From Candidatus Atribacteria bacterium (GTDB lineage Bacteria > Atribacterota > Phoenicimicrobiia > Phoenicimicrobiales > Stramentimicrobiaceae), in NCBI GenBank assembly GCA_029556475.1, contig JAKQEP010000153.1, forward strand, positions 1-33,358: a DNA stretch of 33,358 bases, in the 5' to 3' direction. Position numbers and translations under genes: made by a program. Shown here in pieces: positions 1 through 8,598 of the stretch (positions are counted from its first letter, which is position 1; each line of letters opens with the position of its first letter). The notes under the pieces were generated by a model that saw nothing but the letters and a program-made list of their open reading frames with translations, searched no databases and had not been told where the DNA came from.

Positions 1-449
1 GACATACTGCTTAAATTAGAGTCATTCATCATAACTACCATCATCATATAGCTATTATGACTCTTGTTTCTGTTCGGTCAAATATGTTAATATTTAAGAA
101 CAGATTTCAGGCTCATCTTGCATTGGAGAAGACTAAGTCTAATTCTTTTAAAAGCCCTCGGTATTTATTCTTCTCAAAAAACTAAAAACCATACACTTTG
201 AACCTTTTGTTTTTTATTATTATATATACTTTGTTTGCCATTTAATTTAACATAAAATCATTTTACTTTCCACCAATTAAAAAGTATTAATAAAAAAATT
301 TAAGTATACTCTTATCAGACTAACTTTATAGAGGCCTGCTCCTTTTGACTACAGCAGGATATTGTAGTAAATTAGTAAGTAAATAAAAATATGATAATTT
401 TTAAAATGATACTTTGTATGTATATTTTATTAGATAGGAGGTATTTCAA
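1..449. other. AT-rich intergenic leader upstream of the FMN glutamate synthase gene
   Basis: I see no convincing coding sequence here. The stretch is strongly AT-rich. A short inverted repeat (CCTGCT at 335-340 against AGCAGG at 353-358) overlaps a possible promoter. The end of the region carries a strong Shine-Dalgarno sequence, AGGAGG at 436-441, eight bases before the ATG at 450. The window edge may cut an upstream gene, but no reading frame entering at base 1 is supported. Confidence 0.6.
345..373 (+). promoter_or_regulatory. possible sigma70 promoter for the glutamate synthase-like gene
   Basis: TTGACT at 345-350 is separated by 17 bases from TAAATT at 368-373. The -35 matches consensus at five of six positions and the -10 at four of six. 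The small inverted repeat 335-358 overlaps the -35 and could be an operator. The call rests on sequence pattern only, in AT-rich DNA where chance matches are common. Confidence 0.35.
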
Positions 450-2009
450 ATGTCATTTAGTATTTTTAACTCAACAACGGTAAACAAAACAAGACTCAGA
501 ACTCCCAGAGATTTTTCACCTTTCTCAGGAATTTGTTCTGTTTGCACCAATGATTGTCAGGGAACCTGCGAGATTGGCCGTTCTGCTATAAGAGGTCCTG
601 AACTATTATATCCCACAGAACGGACTTCTTCTCAGACCGCCTCAGAAAAAGATTATCCGGTAGATTTTTCACATTTTAATATAAATGGGCGTTGTTTTGG
701 TTCTTTCGGAACTGAGTCTGGTAGGACTGCCTATCCCAGGGTAGATTTAGATGTAGAGGTTGGAAATGGAACAAATAAAATTAAATTAAAAGCACCTTTC
801 GTGTTACCGGCTATGGCAAAGTTAAACTGGAAAGGATACTTCTCAGGAGCAGCAGTTTCAGGTCTGATTGCAGTGATTGGTGAGGATATGCCTTTAACGG
901 ATCCTGATGTTCTTATTAAAGAGGGCAGGATTACCCATCTTCCTATGTTAAAGGAAATGTACGATTCTTTTTATAATTACAATGAAGGATATGGTGCCCT
1001 ATTCTTACAGGCAAATGTAGATGACGAAAAATTAGGATTATTGGATTTTGCTATTAAGGAGATTGGTTTTGATGCAGTTGAATTGAAACTTGGGCAGGCA
1101 GCTAAGGGTATCCAGGGAACAAGAAAACTCCCCTCTCTTGAAGAGGCTCTTCAAGTTCAGAAAATGGGCTATGAGGTTTTGCCTGATCCTAGCGATCTAA
1201 CTATTCAGGAACTTTATAAAAGAAAGATGTGCCTTCCCTTCTATAAAATTGGACGTTTACCAGAATGGGAAGAAAATACCTTTAGCAGGCGAATTCAAGA
1301 ATTACGACAAATGGGTGCCAGATTTATTTCTATTAAAACCGGCCCTTTCAGACCTGCCGATTTAGCCAGAGCAGTTATGCTCGCCTCTAAAACCGGAGTT
1401 GATTTAATAACAATAGATGGTTCAGGAGGAGGTACTGGAAACAGTCCTGTACGAATGATGAACGAATGGGGATATCCAACTGTCTATCTTGAAGCAATTC
1501 TCTTTAAAATATGTGAAAAAATGCGGGAAAGAGGCGTTCCTTTACCGGTTATAGTTATGACCGGTGGTTTTTCTTTTGAAGACCTTATTTTTAAAGGTTT
1601 AGCCCTTGGTTCCCCCTATGTAAAGCTTATCGGCATCGGTAGAGCCGCTATGACTGCAGCAATGGTTGGCGAGACAATCGGCAATCTAATTGAGAAAGGG
1701 TCTATCCCGGCTGATTTATCCCAGTATGGCCAATCTGTATCAGAAATATTTGGTGGTTTTCCTGAGCTAAGGGCGAGATTGGGCAACAAAATAGAGCAGA
1801 TTCCTTTGGGTGCCCTCGGTGTGTTCAACTATATAACGAGAATCAATACCGGATTGCAGCAGCTAATGGCTTTGTGCAGGAAATATAATCTGGATTCTAT
1901 TAAAAGAGATGATATTATTCCCCTTACTGAAGAAGCTGCCGGAGTAACCGGCCTAACTAAAATGATGGAACTTGATTTTGAGGAAATTGATAGAATTGTA
2001 AAAAAATAA
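450..2009 (+). CDS. FMN-binding glutamate synthase domain protein (GltB-type catalytic domain)
   Basis: The 519-residue protein has the TIM-barrel FMN domain of glutamate synthase (Glu_synthase family). The glycine-rich segment DGSGGGTGNSP lies at residues 323-333, preceded by IKTGPFRPADLA and followed by a VMTGGFSFEDL-type phosphate-binding region. It lacks the glutaminase and GltB C-terminal domains, so it resembles the stand-alone synthase-domain proteins of archaea and anaerobes. Those may make glutamate from 2-oxoglutarate with an amide donor or another partner. The N-terminus holds a cysteine cluster (C29, C32, C36, C40) that is a candidate iron-sulfur site. AGGAGG at 436-441 fixes the start. 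The gene is monocistronic and converges on the symporter gene. Family assignment is firm; the exact reaction is not. Confidence 0.85.
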   Translation: MSFSIFNSTTVNKTRLRTPRDFSPFSGICSVCTNDCQGTCEIGRSAIRGPELLYPTERTSSQTASEKDYPVDFSHFNINGRCFGSFGTESGRTAYPRVDLDVEVGNGTNKIKLKAPFVLPAMAKLNWKGYFSGAAVSGLIAVIGEDMPLTDPDVLIKEGRITHLPMLKEMYDSFYNYNEGYGALFLQANVDDEKLGLLDFAIKEIGFDAVELKLGQAAKGIQGTRKLPSLEEALQVQKMGYEVLPDPSDLTIQELYKRKMCLPFYKIGRLPEWEENTFSRRIQELRQMGARFISIKTGPFRPADLARAVMLASKTGVDLITIDGSGGGTGNSPVRMMNEWGYPTVYLEAILFKICEKMRERGVPLPVIVMTGGFSFEDLIFKGLALGSPYVKLIGIGRAAMTAAMVGETIGNLIEKGSIPADLSQYGQSVSEIFGGFPELRARLGNKIEQIPLGALGVFNYITRINTGLQQLMALCRKYNLDSIKRDDIIPLTEEAAGVTGLTKMMELDFEEIDRIVKK

Positions 2010-2063
2010 AAAAGGTAGAGACCGTTAAAAAAATCATTTCCAAAGCTATAAAGAATTATTTTT

Positions 2064-3482
2064 TTAATTGGTTTTATTTAAACCAGTTTTGTGGAGATAC
2101 TTTATTTCACTAATTACAATGAAAACAATGGTAGAGATAATAATGCACCATACCCCTGGCCAGATACCCCAGGGGTAGTAACCGGTGAAATAGATAGCGA
2201 CAGTTGTCAATCCCCCCAATATAATACTGCTCAAAGCTGCAGTTAAATCCCTCCTGTGCCAGAAAATACCAAAATAACTGGGTGCCAGAGCCAATAATCC
2301 AGCTGAAGACATTACCGATAGTTCAACTATAATACCAAATTTCCCCAAAGAAAAGAAAAAAGCCAACAATGAAATAAGGGGAACCATAATTTTGCCAAAC
2401 ATCAGTTTGCTCTTTTCCTCAACTTCAAAATACTGTCCATAAAGGTCGACTGTACACATAGAACTAAGAGTGAGAATTATAGAATTTATGGTGGATACCG
2501 AAGCAGCCACAATACCTAAAAAGACTATGAGGGCTAACGCGGTGGGTACTTTCTCCAAAATTAAGGGTGTAATCATATCGGTATTGGCAACCACTGGAAT
2601 AATATGGCGGGCTGCCAATCCTAAATGTATTACAATAAGGGTATAGATAAGACCGAAGGTGGCAAAGCCAATAATCATTGTTTTGAGACTTCGCTGGTCT
2701 TTAGGTATAAACATCCTTTGTGCAACCTGGGGATTGGTTAAAGCAAAGAAAAGCCAGGGAATGGTTAACCCCAGGAATCTTTGATAGGGCATTTTGCCGG
2801 CTGCTAACAACTCACTATGGTTGCTCTGGATAATTTTATAAAATTGATTCATCCCGCCCATGAAGTGATTCATAATGTAGTATAAGAGCATCAAAGAAGA
2901 GACCAGCATAATAATAGATTGCAAACAATCAGTCCAGGCGACAGAACGCATTCCAGCCCAAAGAGTAAAAACCAATATTATTATCAGAGTTATAAAAACA
3001 CTAACCCGATAGGGTATTCCGGTTAAGGTTTCCATAAGATAGCCAATACCAGTAAATTGAACAGACATATATGGTATTAACATAAACATAGAGAATAAGG
3101 TGGCAATAGCACCAAGTAATCGGCTCTGATATGCTTTGCTCAGTAATTCGACAGGTGAAATACAATTATATTTTTTAGCAATTGTCCAGAAATAAGGAGC
3201 AAATAAGACCAGCAATAGTATAGTACCCATTAAATAAGACAGCTCAAACCCCATTGCACTTATGCCTACAGAATAGGTCATTCCCACTAAACCCACCATC
3301 ATAAATGCACTATAGGTGGTAGCACTATAGGTCATCGCTGAAATAAATCCACCAATTGTACGATTGGCAATAAAATATTCTGCTATACCGGGACCTGTTC
3401 TCTTTCTGGCATAATATGAGAATATACAGCCCAGTAAAAACCATAATAACAAACCCCAGAGCATTACAGATGTTCTACTCAT
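2064..3482 (-). CDS. sodium:solute symporter, PanF-like (SSS family)
   Basis: This integral membrane protein has about 13 hydrophobic segments. The layout is typical of the sodium/solute symporter family: an N-terminal EYFIANRTIGG motif, a middle block QSRLLGAIATLF...VQFTGIGYLMETLTGIPY that strongly recalls pantothenate permease PanF, and a later AASVSTINSIILTLSSM segment matching the sodium-site helix. I chose the ATG at 3482 (472 residues) over an in-frame GTG at 3494, because GGTGGAGAG just upstream of the ATG serves as ribosome binding site. The start overlaps the stop of the small membrane protein by eight bases, indicating translational coupling. Pantothenate is the nearest named substrate, but the family transports many acids and sugars, so the substrate is unproven. 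Confidence 0.85.
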   Translation of the reverse strand: MSRTSVMLWGLLLWFLLGCIFSYYARKRTGPGIAEYFIANRTIGGFISAMTYSATTYSAFMMVGLVGMTYSVGISAMGFELSYLMGTILLLVLFAPYFWTIAKKYNCISPVELLSKAYQSRLLGAIATLFSMFMLIPYMSVQFTGIGYLMETLTGIPYRVSVFITLIIILVFTLWAGMRSVAWTDCLQSIIMLVSSLMLLYYIMNHFMGGMNQFYKIIQSNHSELLAAGKMPYQRFLGLTIPWLFFALTNPQVAQRMFIPKDQRSLKTMIIGFATFGLIYTLIVIHLGLAARHIIPVVANTDMITPLILEKVPTALALIVFLGIVAASVSTINSIILTLSSMCTVDLYGQYFEVEEKSKLMFGKIMVPLISLLAFFFSLGKFGIIVELSVMSSAGLLALAPSYFGIFWHRRDLTAALSSIILGGLTTVAIYFTGYYPWGIWPGVWCIIISTIVFIVISEIKYLHKTGLNKTN

Positions 3483-3666
3483 TTTTCTCTCCACCTGCTA
3501 TTATCAGTAATCCATAGAAAATAACTATCAGTGTTAAGACAATCCAGAAAAGATAGCTTCCCAAAAAGGTGGCAGGCAGGAAAAATGGGATTGTTAGACT
3601 GGAAATGATAAGAATGAGAAAAATTATTAATGGTTTTTTTATTGGGTTTAAATTAATTTTATCCAT
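3475..3666 (-). CDS. small two-helix membrane protein, probable symporter accessory subunit (YhdT/DUF997-like)
   Basis: The 63-residue protein has two hydrophobic helices (about residues 12-30 and 36-57) and a charged tail, GGEKNE. Its stop codon overlaps the start of the PanF-like symporter. Tiny proteins of this kind (YhdT/DUF997 or DUF3311 type) commonly precede SSS symporters such as PanF, so an accessory or small-subunit role is likely. The sequence is too short and hydrophobic for firm family naming. The call rests on position, overlap and topology. No strong ribosome binding site is visible; a GAGGGAAAG lies somewhat far upstream. Confidence 0.7.
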   Translation of the reverse strand: MDKINLNPIKKPLIIFLILIISSLTIPFFLPATFLGSYLFWIVLTLIVIFYGLLIIAGGEKNE

Positions 3667-3711
3667 TGCTCAATACTTCTTTCCCTCAATGTTAAATAAT
3701 TCTTTCTTTTG

Positions 3712-4362
3712 TTATACCCACTCAGAAATATATTCACTGAGATGTTTATTCTGGTTTAATTGGATCAAGGTATAACCTAAATCATTTTTGTAATGTAAAA
3801 TGGAATAAGCTGCAGTATCTATATGGATACGCCAGAAATAAGGCTTGCTTATTTTCAGACAGGAAGCTATTAAAGGTTTTAAGACAGCCCGATGAGAAAC
3901 AATTATTACTGAACTACCAGCAAAATCTTTGATAATCATATCCAGCTCTCTTCTAGCTCTACTTTGAACATGGTCCAGAGTTTCTATACCTGGTACTGAT
4001 AGTTTTTCTGGATTCTGTAACCATATTTTCCACTGTTCCGGATATTTTTGGGCAATAAACTGTTTGACCTGCCCTTCCCAGGGTCCTAATTCAATATTAT
4101 TAATCCCCTCACGTACTTCAATCTCGGTTTGACACTCCTGCCCTATGATAAGTGCAGTCTGTTTAGCACGTTCAAGGGGGCTGGTAAATATCTTTAATGG
4201 TTTATATGACCTCATTTCAACTGCCAATTCCTTAGCCTGAATCAGTCCAACTTCATTTAAAGGAAAATCACTTCTACCCCGAAACAGCCCTTCTCTATTA
4301 CCCCGACATTCTCCATGACGAATTAAAATTATTTTGGTTCTGTCTGTTTTATCCTTAACCAT
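3712..4362 (-). CDS. histidine phosphatase family protein (phosphoglycerate mutase-like)
   Basis: The 216-residue protein is of the dPGM/histidine phosphatase branch. The catalytic motif is LIRHGE with the phospho-accepting His16. SPLERAKQTA includes the substrate-binding Arg65, ELGPWEG is at 91-97, and the second histidine is in SHRAVLKP (His157). Length and motif order match small cytosolic phosphatases such as the GpmB/CobC group. Sequence alone cannot tell a phosphoglycerate mutase from a sugar-phosphate or cobalamin-pathway phosphatase, and no cobalamin genes are near. It lies 56 bases after the PgsW-like gene and 45 bases before the small membrane protein, probably in one operon. An AGAGGA about ten bases upstream of the ATG supports the start. 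Confidence 0.85.
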   Translation of the reverse strand: MVKDKTDRTKIILIRHGECRGNREGLFRGRSDFPLNEVGLIQAKELAVEMRSYKPLKIFTSPLERAKQTALIIGQECQTEIEVREGINNIELGPWEGQVKQFIAQKYPEQWKIWLQNPEKLSVPGIETLDHVQSRARRELDMIIKDFAGSSVIIVSHRAVLKPLIASCLKISKPYFWRIHIDTAAYSILHYKNDLGYTLIQLNQNKHLSEYISEWV

Positions 4363-4418
4363 TTAAGAAGAATCCTCTTAAATTTATAAATTAATTAGCA
4401 ATATTGTAAAACTATTAT

Positions 4419-5540
4419 CTAAAGATTACAATTAATTTCTTCTAATTTTTTTTCTGACAACTTTTTAAAGTAAATGGGCAGAATCAGGGTTATTATGGTA
4501 ACTAGTATTGTCACTATAATAATCCCTTTTTGAATTTTATACTGGTAGTACACCCCGGATTGGCCAATCTTAGGCAAAGGGATAGGGTCTATAGGGATGT
4601 CGTTCTTCAAAGCCAGGTCTCGTATATTTAAGAGGTGAATTACCGGTATACCATCCCTCAAAAATTCAAATATTAATCCTCTCTCGGGAGCAGAGGGGAT
4701 TTCCAGCCCTCCTTGCACCAGACCATTGGGGAAATTAATAGAATTAACTGTATCTCCAAAATTTGCAGAGGCTCCTCCAATATTTACAAAGAGTTTAATG
4801 GGCTTATTCCCTGCCTCTTTCTGGTATATTTTTAATCTTTCTCCAATATTAGCTATCAGGTTACCAGTATTGATAAAAGTAATATTAGATTGCTCTGCAA
4901 TACTCTCAATAACTTCTTTGGAATCCGGGAAAAACATTCCCTCTGCCTGATCCTGATTCCCTCCCATAGAAACTGCTTTTAATTTATAATTGATAATATT
5001 TTTCTGATTTAAAATATTCAGCATATCAATAAAGGTAAAATCGGGGATGGTTGCACCATATTCAGATGCACCTATGGCATAGATTGCAATAGGAGTGATA
5101 TCTGTAGCCTTGCATGCCGCAAAGGTAGCCATGAGCAGAGCTGGAAATGAACCACTGGAACCAACAGCAATGACATCACCAGCTTTTAAATTAGCCTGTT
5201 CAAAATATTTTACCATCAAGGCGGCAAAATCAGGATTAGTAGAAGTCCTCTTAGCACTTAAATTACCCAGAGTAGTGGTTAAAATGGTATATTCTTCACC
5301 AATAAGACCAGTTTTGTTGGGATCTAATTGTACGTTGATTGGTATTCCTTTTTCTTCTCTGCCTGCACTGATTGCTTCTATTGAATCCAGCATAATTTGG
5401 GCTGCCTGGTATTGCAGGTGAGAATAGCCGGTGGGGACCTTTACTTTAGATATTTCAGTCAAAACTAATCCCGAAACTAAAATTATAAAAATCAGAAGCA
5501 AATGGGTAATAGTTACTTTATATTTAATCCAGTTTTTCAT
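4419..5540 (-). CDS. pgsW: poly-gamma-glutamate system protein (PgsW-like)
   Basis: The 373-residue protein has an N-terminal membrane anchor (about residues 12-28) and a C-terminal hydrophobic helix (about 337-357), leaving a large domain between. Recognisable family segments are RTSTNPDFAALMV, a VGSSGSFPAL motif, an IGASEYGA motif and FVNIGGASANFG. I recall this as the poly-gamma-glutamate system family named PgsW, found in genomes encoding PgsB/PgsC-type polymer synthesis. Its biochemical role is not established. None of the classical pgs/cap genes lies in this window; the neighbours downstream are a phosphatase and a sodium symporter. There is no clear ribosome binding site before the ATG, so translation may be weak or leaderless. 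Confidence 0.75.
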   Translation of the reverse strand: MKNWIKYKVTITHLLLIFIILVSGLVLTEISKVKVPTGYSHLQYQAAQIMLDSIEAISAGREEKGIPINVQLDPNKTGLIGEEYTILTTTLGNLSAKRTSTNPDFAALMVKYFEQANLKAGDVIAVGSSGSFPALLMATFAACKATDITPIAIYAIGASEYGATIPDFTFIDMLNILNQKNIINYKLKAVSMGGNQDQAEGMFFPDSKEVIESIAEQSNITFINTGNLIANIGERLKIYQKEAGNKPIKLFVNIGGASANFGDTVNSINFPNGLVQGGLEIPSAPERGLIFEFLRDGIPVIHLLNIRDLALKNDIPIDPIPLPKIGQSGVYYQYKIQKGIIIVTILVTIITLILPIYFKKLSEKKLEEINCNL

Positions 5541-5808
5541 TTTATATCAAATTTATAAATGGTAATATTCCTACCTCTAATAATTCTTTATTAAAACAGG
5601 CCTGGTATTTGTGGAAACAGCAAAGTGAGAGGTAAACAGAAAGATGAGAAGATACTTTTAAAGATATTAAAAGGTTTGTCATAGTGACTGAAAATTAATA
5701 ATAAGTTCTTTTCCTGTAATAATATTTTGATTTTAAATATCAGACAACTTATATTATTAACCTTGAAAAAAGGTGTTTATTCTCGGTCTGGTTTAAGATT
5801 TAAGATGA

Positions 5809-6030
5809 TTAAACTGGGATAATTCCGAATATTCCCAGGATGGCAACAAATAATCCCACAAATCCTAACAAACCCAAATATTCTAACTCCCGGCGTAAAA
5901 ATTTAAAATAAGCAAAAAAGGAAAAGAAAGTAAAGAATAGTAATTCATAGGGATTATTATTAACAAATCCATAAAACCCAAAAAAACCTATAAGTCCAAT
6001 AAATCCATATAACCATACCGGGAATTTCAT
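5809..6030 (-). CDS. small hydrophobic membrane protein (DUF3796-like)
   Basis: The 73-residue protein has a Gly/Phe-rich first helix (GFIGLIGFFGFYGF), a second helix with an FFTFFSFFAYFKF run, a short charged turn RRELEYLG, and a third hydrophobic stretch ending at the C-terminus. The alternating GF/GL pattern recalls DUF3796 small membrane proteins, whose function is unknown. It begins 26 bases after the livF stop with an AAGGGCAG ribosome binding site, so it is probably read through from the liv operon. It may simply be a co-transcribed passenger. Confidence 0.55.
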   Translation of the reverse strand: MKFPVWLYGFIGLIGFFGFYGFVNNNPYELLFFTFFSFFAYFKFLRRELEYLGLLGFVGLFVAILGIFGIIPV

Positions 6031-6056
6031 TTTTAATCTGCCCTTCTTTTTATTTT

Positions 6057-6761
6057 TTATTCTCCCAGATAAGCCTTTTTAACTTTGGCATCGTTTAACA
6101 GGTCTTCCCCACTACCTGTTAAGACCAGACAGCCGGTCTCCAGAACATAGGCATAATCCGAGATTTTCAAGGCAGCAAAGGCGTTCTGTTCCACCAGGAG
6201 AATGGTTATTCCTTCCTGACAAATCTTTTGAATAACCTCTATTATATCTTTCACCAAAAGTGGTGCCAGCCCCAAAGAAGGTTCATCTAACATTAAAAGT
6301 TTGGGACGGGACATTAATCCCCTTGCCACTGCCAGCATCTGCTGTTCTCCCCCGGATAGTGTTCCTCCTTTTTGCCAGAGCCTTTCCTTTAACCTGGGGA
6401 ATAATTCGTAGATCCATTTTAGATCTCGAGCAATTTCGGCCTTATCTTCACGTGTGAAGGCACCTAAGTCTAAATTTTCTTTTACCGACAGGTTGGGGAA
6501 TATTTTCCTTCCCTCCGGGACCATTGCTACTCCCATCTTGACAATATCATCAGTTGGGATATTGGTAATATTCTTATCCTGAAATGTTATTCTCCCAACC
6601 TGCGATTTAACTAAAGAACATATGGCTCTTAAGGTAGTGCTTTTCCCGGCACCATTGGCTCCGATAAGAGTTGTGATCTTACATTTCGGTACCTGAAAGG
6701 TAACCCCCTTTAAGGCATGTATTCCACCATAAAAGACGTTTAGATTTTCTACTTTAAGCAT
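6057..6761 (-). CDS. livF: branched-chain amino acid ABC transporter ATP-binding protein LivF
   Basis: The 234-residue cytoplasmic ATPase has Walker A GANGAGKST, the ABC signature LSGGEQQML, Walker B LLMLDEPSLGL and the switch histidine replaced by the LivF-typical LLVEQN segment. Length and motifs are standard for LivF, one of the two ATPases of the HAAT family transporter. The start overlaps the livG stop by eight bases, so the pair are translationally coupled. It is the last liv gene of the operon. Substrate could be Leu/Ile/Val or another compound such as urea or amides, since LivF sequences do not discriminate. Confidence 0.93.
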   Translation of the reverse strand: MLKVENLNVFYGGIHALKGVTFQVPKCKITTLIGANGAGKSTTLRAICSLVKSQVGRITFQDKNITNIPTDDIVKMGVAMVPEGRKIFPNLSVKENLDLGAFTREDKAEIARDLKWIYELFPRLKERLWQKGGTLSGGEQQMLAVARGLMSRPKLLMLDEPSLGLAPLLVKDIIEVIQKICQEGITILLVEQNAFAALKISDYAYVLETGCLVLTGSGEDLLNDAKVKKAYLGE

Positions 6762-7527
6762 ATTGCGCCTCCACCCCCAGATAAGCTTTAATAACCTCTG
6801 GATTATGCTGTATCTCCTTAGGGTTTCCCTCTGCTATGGTCAAGCCATAGTTTAACACAACTATCCTTTCACATATTCCCATTACCACCTTCATATCATG
6901 TTCAATCAAAAGAATGGTCAAATCAAAATCATCTATTATTTTTTGTATAAAACACATAAGCTCTTTGGTTTCCTGAGGATTCATACCTGCCGCCGGTTCA
7001 TCAAGGAGCAGTAGTTTGGGTTCTGTGGCTAATGCTCTTACAATTTCTAATTTTCTCTGCTGGCCATAGGGAAGGCTGCCTGCATTTTCCATTTTACACC
7101 TTTCTAAATCAACTTTTTCTAACAACTCAATGGATTTCTGATAGATATTTTCCTCTTCCTGTATATAACCCGGGAATTTAAAAATAGCTGAGGCAAGATT
7201 TGAGCGCAAACGCAGGTGAAATCCTATCATTACATTATCAATTACTGTCAGATTTTCCATAAGCCGGACATTCTGAAAAGTCCTGGCAATACCTAACTTA
7301 GCAATCTTATCCGGTTTCATTCCAGTAATATCCATCTCTTTAAAATAGATTCTATTTATAGTGGGAGTATATATACCGGTAATCATATTAAAGATGGTGG
7401 TTTTTCCAGCACCATTAGGACCTATCAAACCAACCAGTTCTCCAGACTGTAGTCTCAATTCAAAATTTTTAACAGCTGTTAAACCGCCAAATTGCATGGT
7501 GATATTATCTATATTTAATATTTCCAT
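6754..7527 (-). CDS. livG: branched-chain amino acid ABC transporter ATP-binding protein LivG
   Basis: The 257-residue ATPase has Walker A GPNGAGKTT, the LivG-typical degenerate signature LPYGQQRKLEI, Walker B LLLLDEPAAGM and LLIEHDM with the switch histidine. The insertion after Walker A (LRLRSNLASAIFKFP...EEE) is typical for LivG. Its ATG shares one base with the livM stop (TAATG arrangement) and its end overlaps livF, so the operon is tightly coupled. It powers transport together with LivF. Confidence 0.93.
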   Translation of the reverse strand: MEILNIDNITMQFGGLTAVKNFELRLQSGELVGLIGPNGAGKTTIFNMITGIYTPTINRIYFKEMDITGMKPDKIAKLGIARTFQNVRLMENLTVIDNVMIGFHLRLRSNLASAIFKFPGYIQEEENIYQKSIELLEKVDLERCKMENAGSLPYGQQRKLEIVRALATEPKLLLLDEPAAGMNPQETKELMCFIQKIIDDFDLTILLIEHDMKVVMGICERIVVLNYGLTIAEGNPKEIQHNPEVIKAYLGVEAQYA

Positions 7528-8594
7528 TAAGAAGCACTTCCTTCAGTAGATTTTTTATTAGAAAATAGTTTATTACAAAACCGGAAGAATCCACCCCAGG
7601 TAAACTCAATTCCGCCCAATAATCCCCTCTGTTTATAAAGAATAAGTACTAAGAGCAGGATTGAGAAAGAAACCATTCTTAATCCAGGTATCGGAGGAAA
7701 ATGAACTGGTCCCAAATTAAAGCCAGCTTCTATAGGGCGAAGATATTCCAGAAAGATATTGTAAAGAAAGGCAGCTATAACTGTTCCGGTAATACTGCCT
7801 AATCCTCCCAAAACTACTACCGCTAGAATATTAAAGGTCATTACAAACATAAATGCCTTTGGATCTATGGTGGTTAACAAACAGGCAAACAATCCTCCAG
7901 CTACTCCAGCAAAAAAAGCACTTATAGTAAAGGACATTACTTTATTATTAGTTAGATTTATTCCGATAACCTCAGCGGCAATCTCATTTTCTCTGATGGC
8001 CATCAACGCTCTTCCATAGCTGCTATTAATTAATCCCTTAATAATATAAATAGTAACTACTGCCACCCCTATTGTCCACCAGAGATTAGTAAATTCCGGA
8101 ATACCCTTGATGCCCAGAGCGCCATTAGTAATATGGGGTAAATTGTTGGCGATGACTCTGATTATCTCAGCAAATCCCAGAGTGGCAATTCCCAAATAAT
8201 CACCTTTCAATCTCAATACCGGTAAGCCAATCAAAAAACCGACCAGGGCAGCAAATAATCCACTCAGGAATAAGGCAATTATAAATGGAGCATGAATCAC
8301 AGTAAAAGGCCAAATCAGAGGTTCCAGTATAAAACTCACTTCCTTGTAGTAGGGAGGAAGAACTAAAAGAGCTGTTACATAGGCTCCAATAGCCATAAAA
8401 CCGGCATGACCGAGAGAAAATTGTCCCGTAAATCCATATATCAAATTTAAACTTACTCCCAGAGTGACGTATATAGCACCAAGATTAAGAATTCTTATCT
8501 TGTAGGCATCTAATCTGTTCTGGGCAAAATAAACCAATATAAAAAGTATTATTAAAGCAATTATGGTACATATTTTTTCCTTCTGTTTTTTCAT
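7527..8594 (-). CDS. livM: branched-chain amino acid ABC transporter permease LivM
   Basis: The 355-residue polytopic permease has the family landmarks GFTGQFSLGHAGFMAIGAY near residues 54-72, LRLKGDYLGIATLGFAEIIR, and the ATPase-contacting segment RALMAIRENEIAAEVIGIN. A VVVLGGLGSITG block closes the transporter domain. It pairs with LivH to form the membrane channel. The start is four bases after the livH stop, using a ribosome binding site (AGGAGAAGG) embedded in the end of livH. The last 30 residues are soluble and slightly longer than usual. Confidence 0.93.
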   Translation of the reverse strand: MKKQKEKICTIIALIILFILVYFAQNRLDAYKIRILNLGAIYVTLGVSLNLIYGFTGQFSLGHAGFMAIGAYVTALLVLPPYYKEVSFILEPLIWPFTVIHAPFIIALFLSGLFAALVGFLIGLPVLRLKGDYLGIATLGFAEIIRVIANNLPHITNGALGIKGIPEFTNLWWTIGVAVVTIYIIKGLINSSYGRALMAIRENEIAAEVIGINLTNNKVMSFTISAFFAGVAGGLFACLLTTIDPKAFMFVMTFNILAVVVLGGLGSITGTVIAAFLYNIFLEYLRPIEAGFNLGPVHFPPIPGLRMVSFSILLLVLILYKQRGLLGGIEFTWGGFFRFCNKLFSNKKSTEGSAS

Positions 8595-8598
8595 AATC

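Noticed and set aside
5095-5421. 108-residue plus-strand frame
   Set aside because: It is antisense to the PgsW-like gene, with low-complexity composition and no ribosome binding site.
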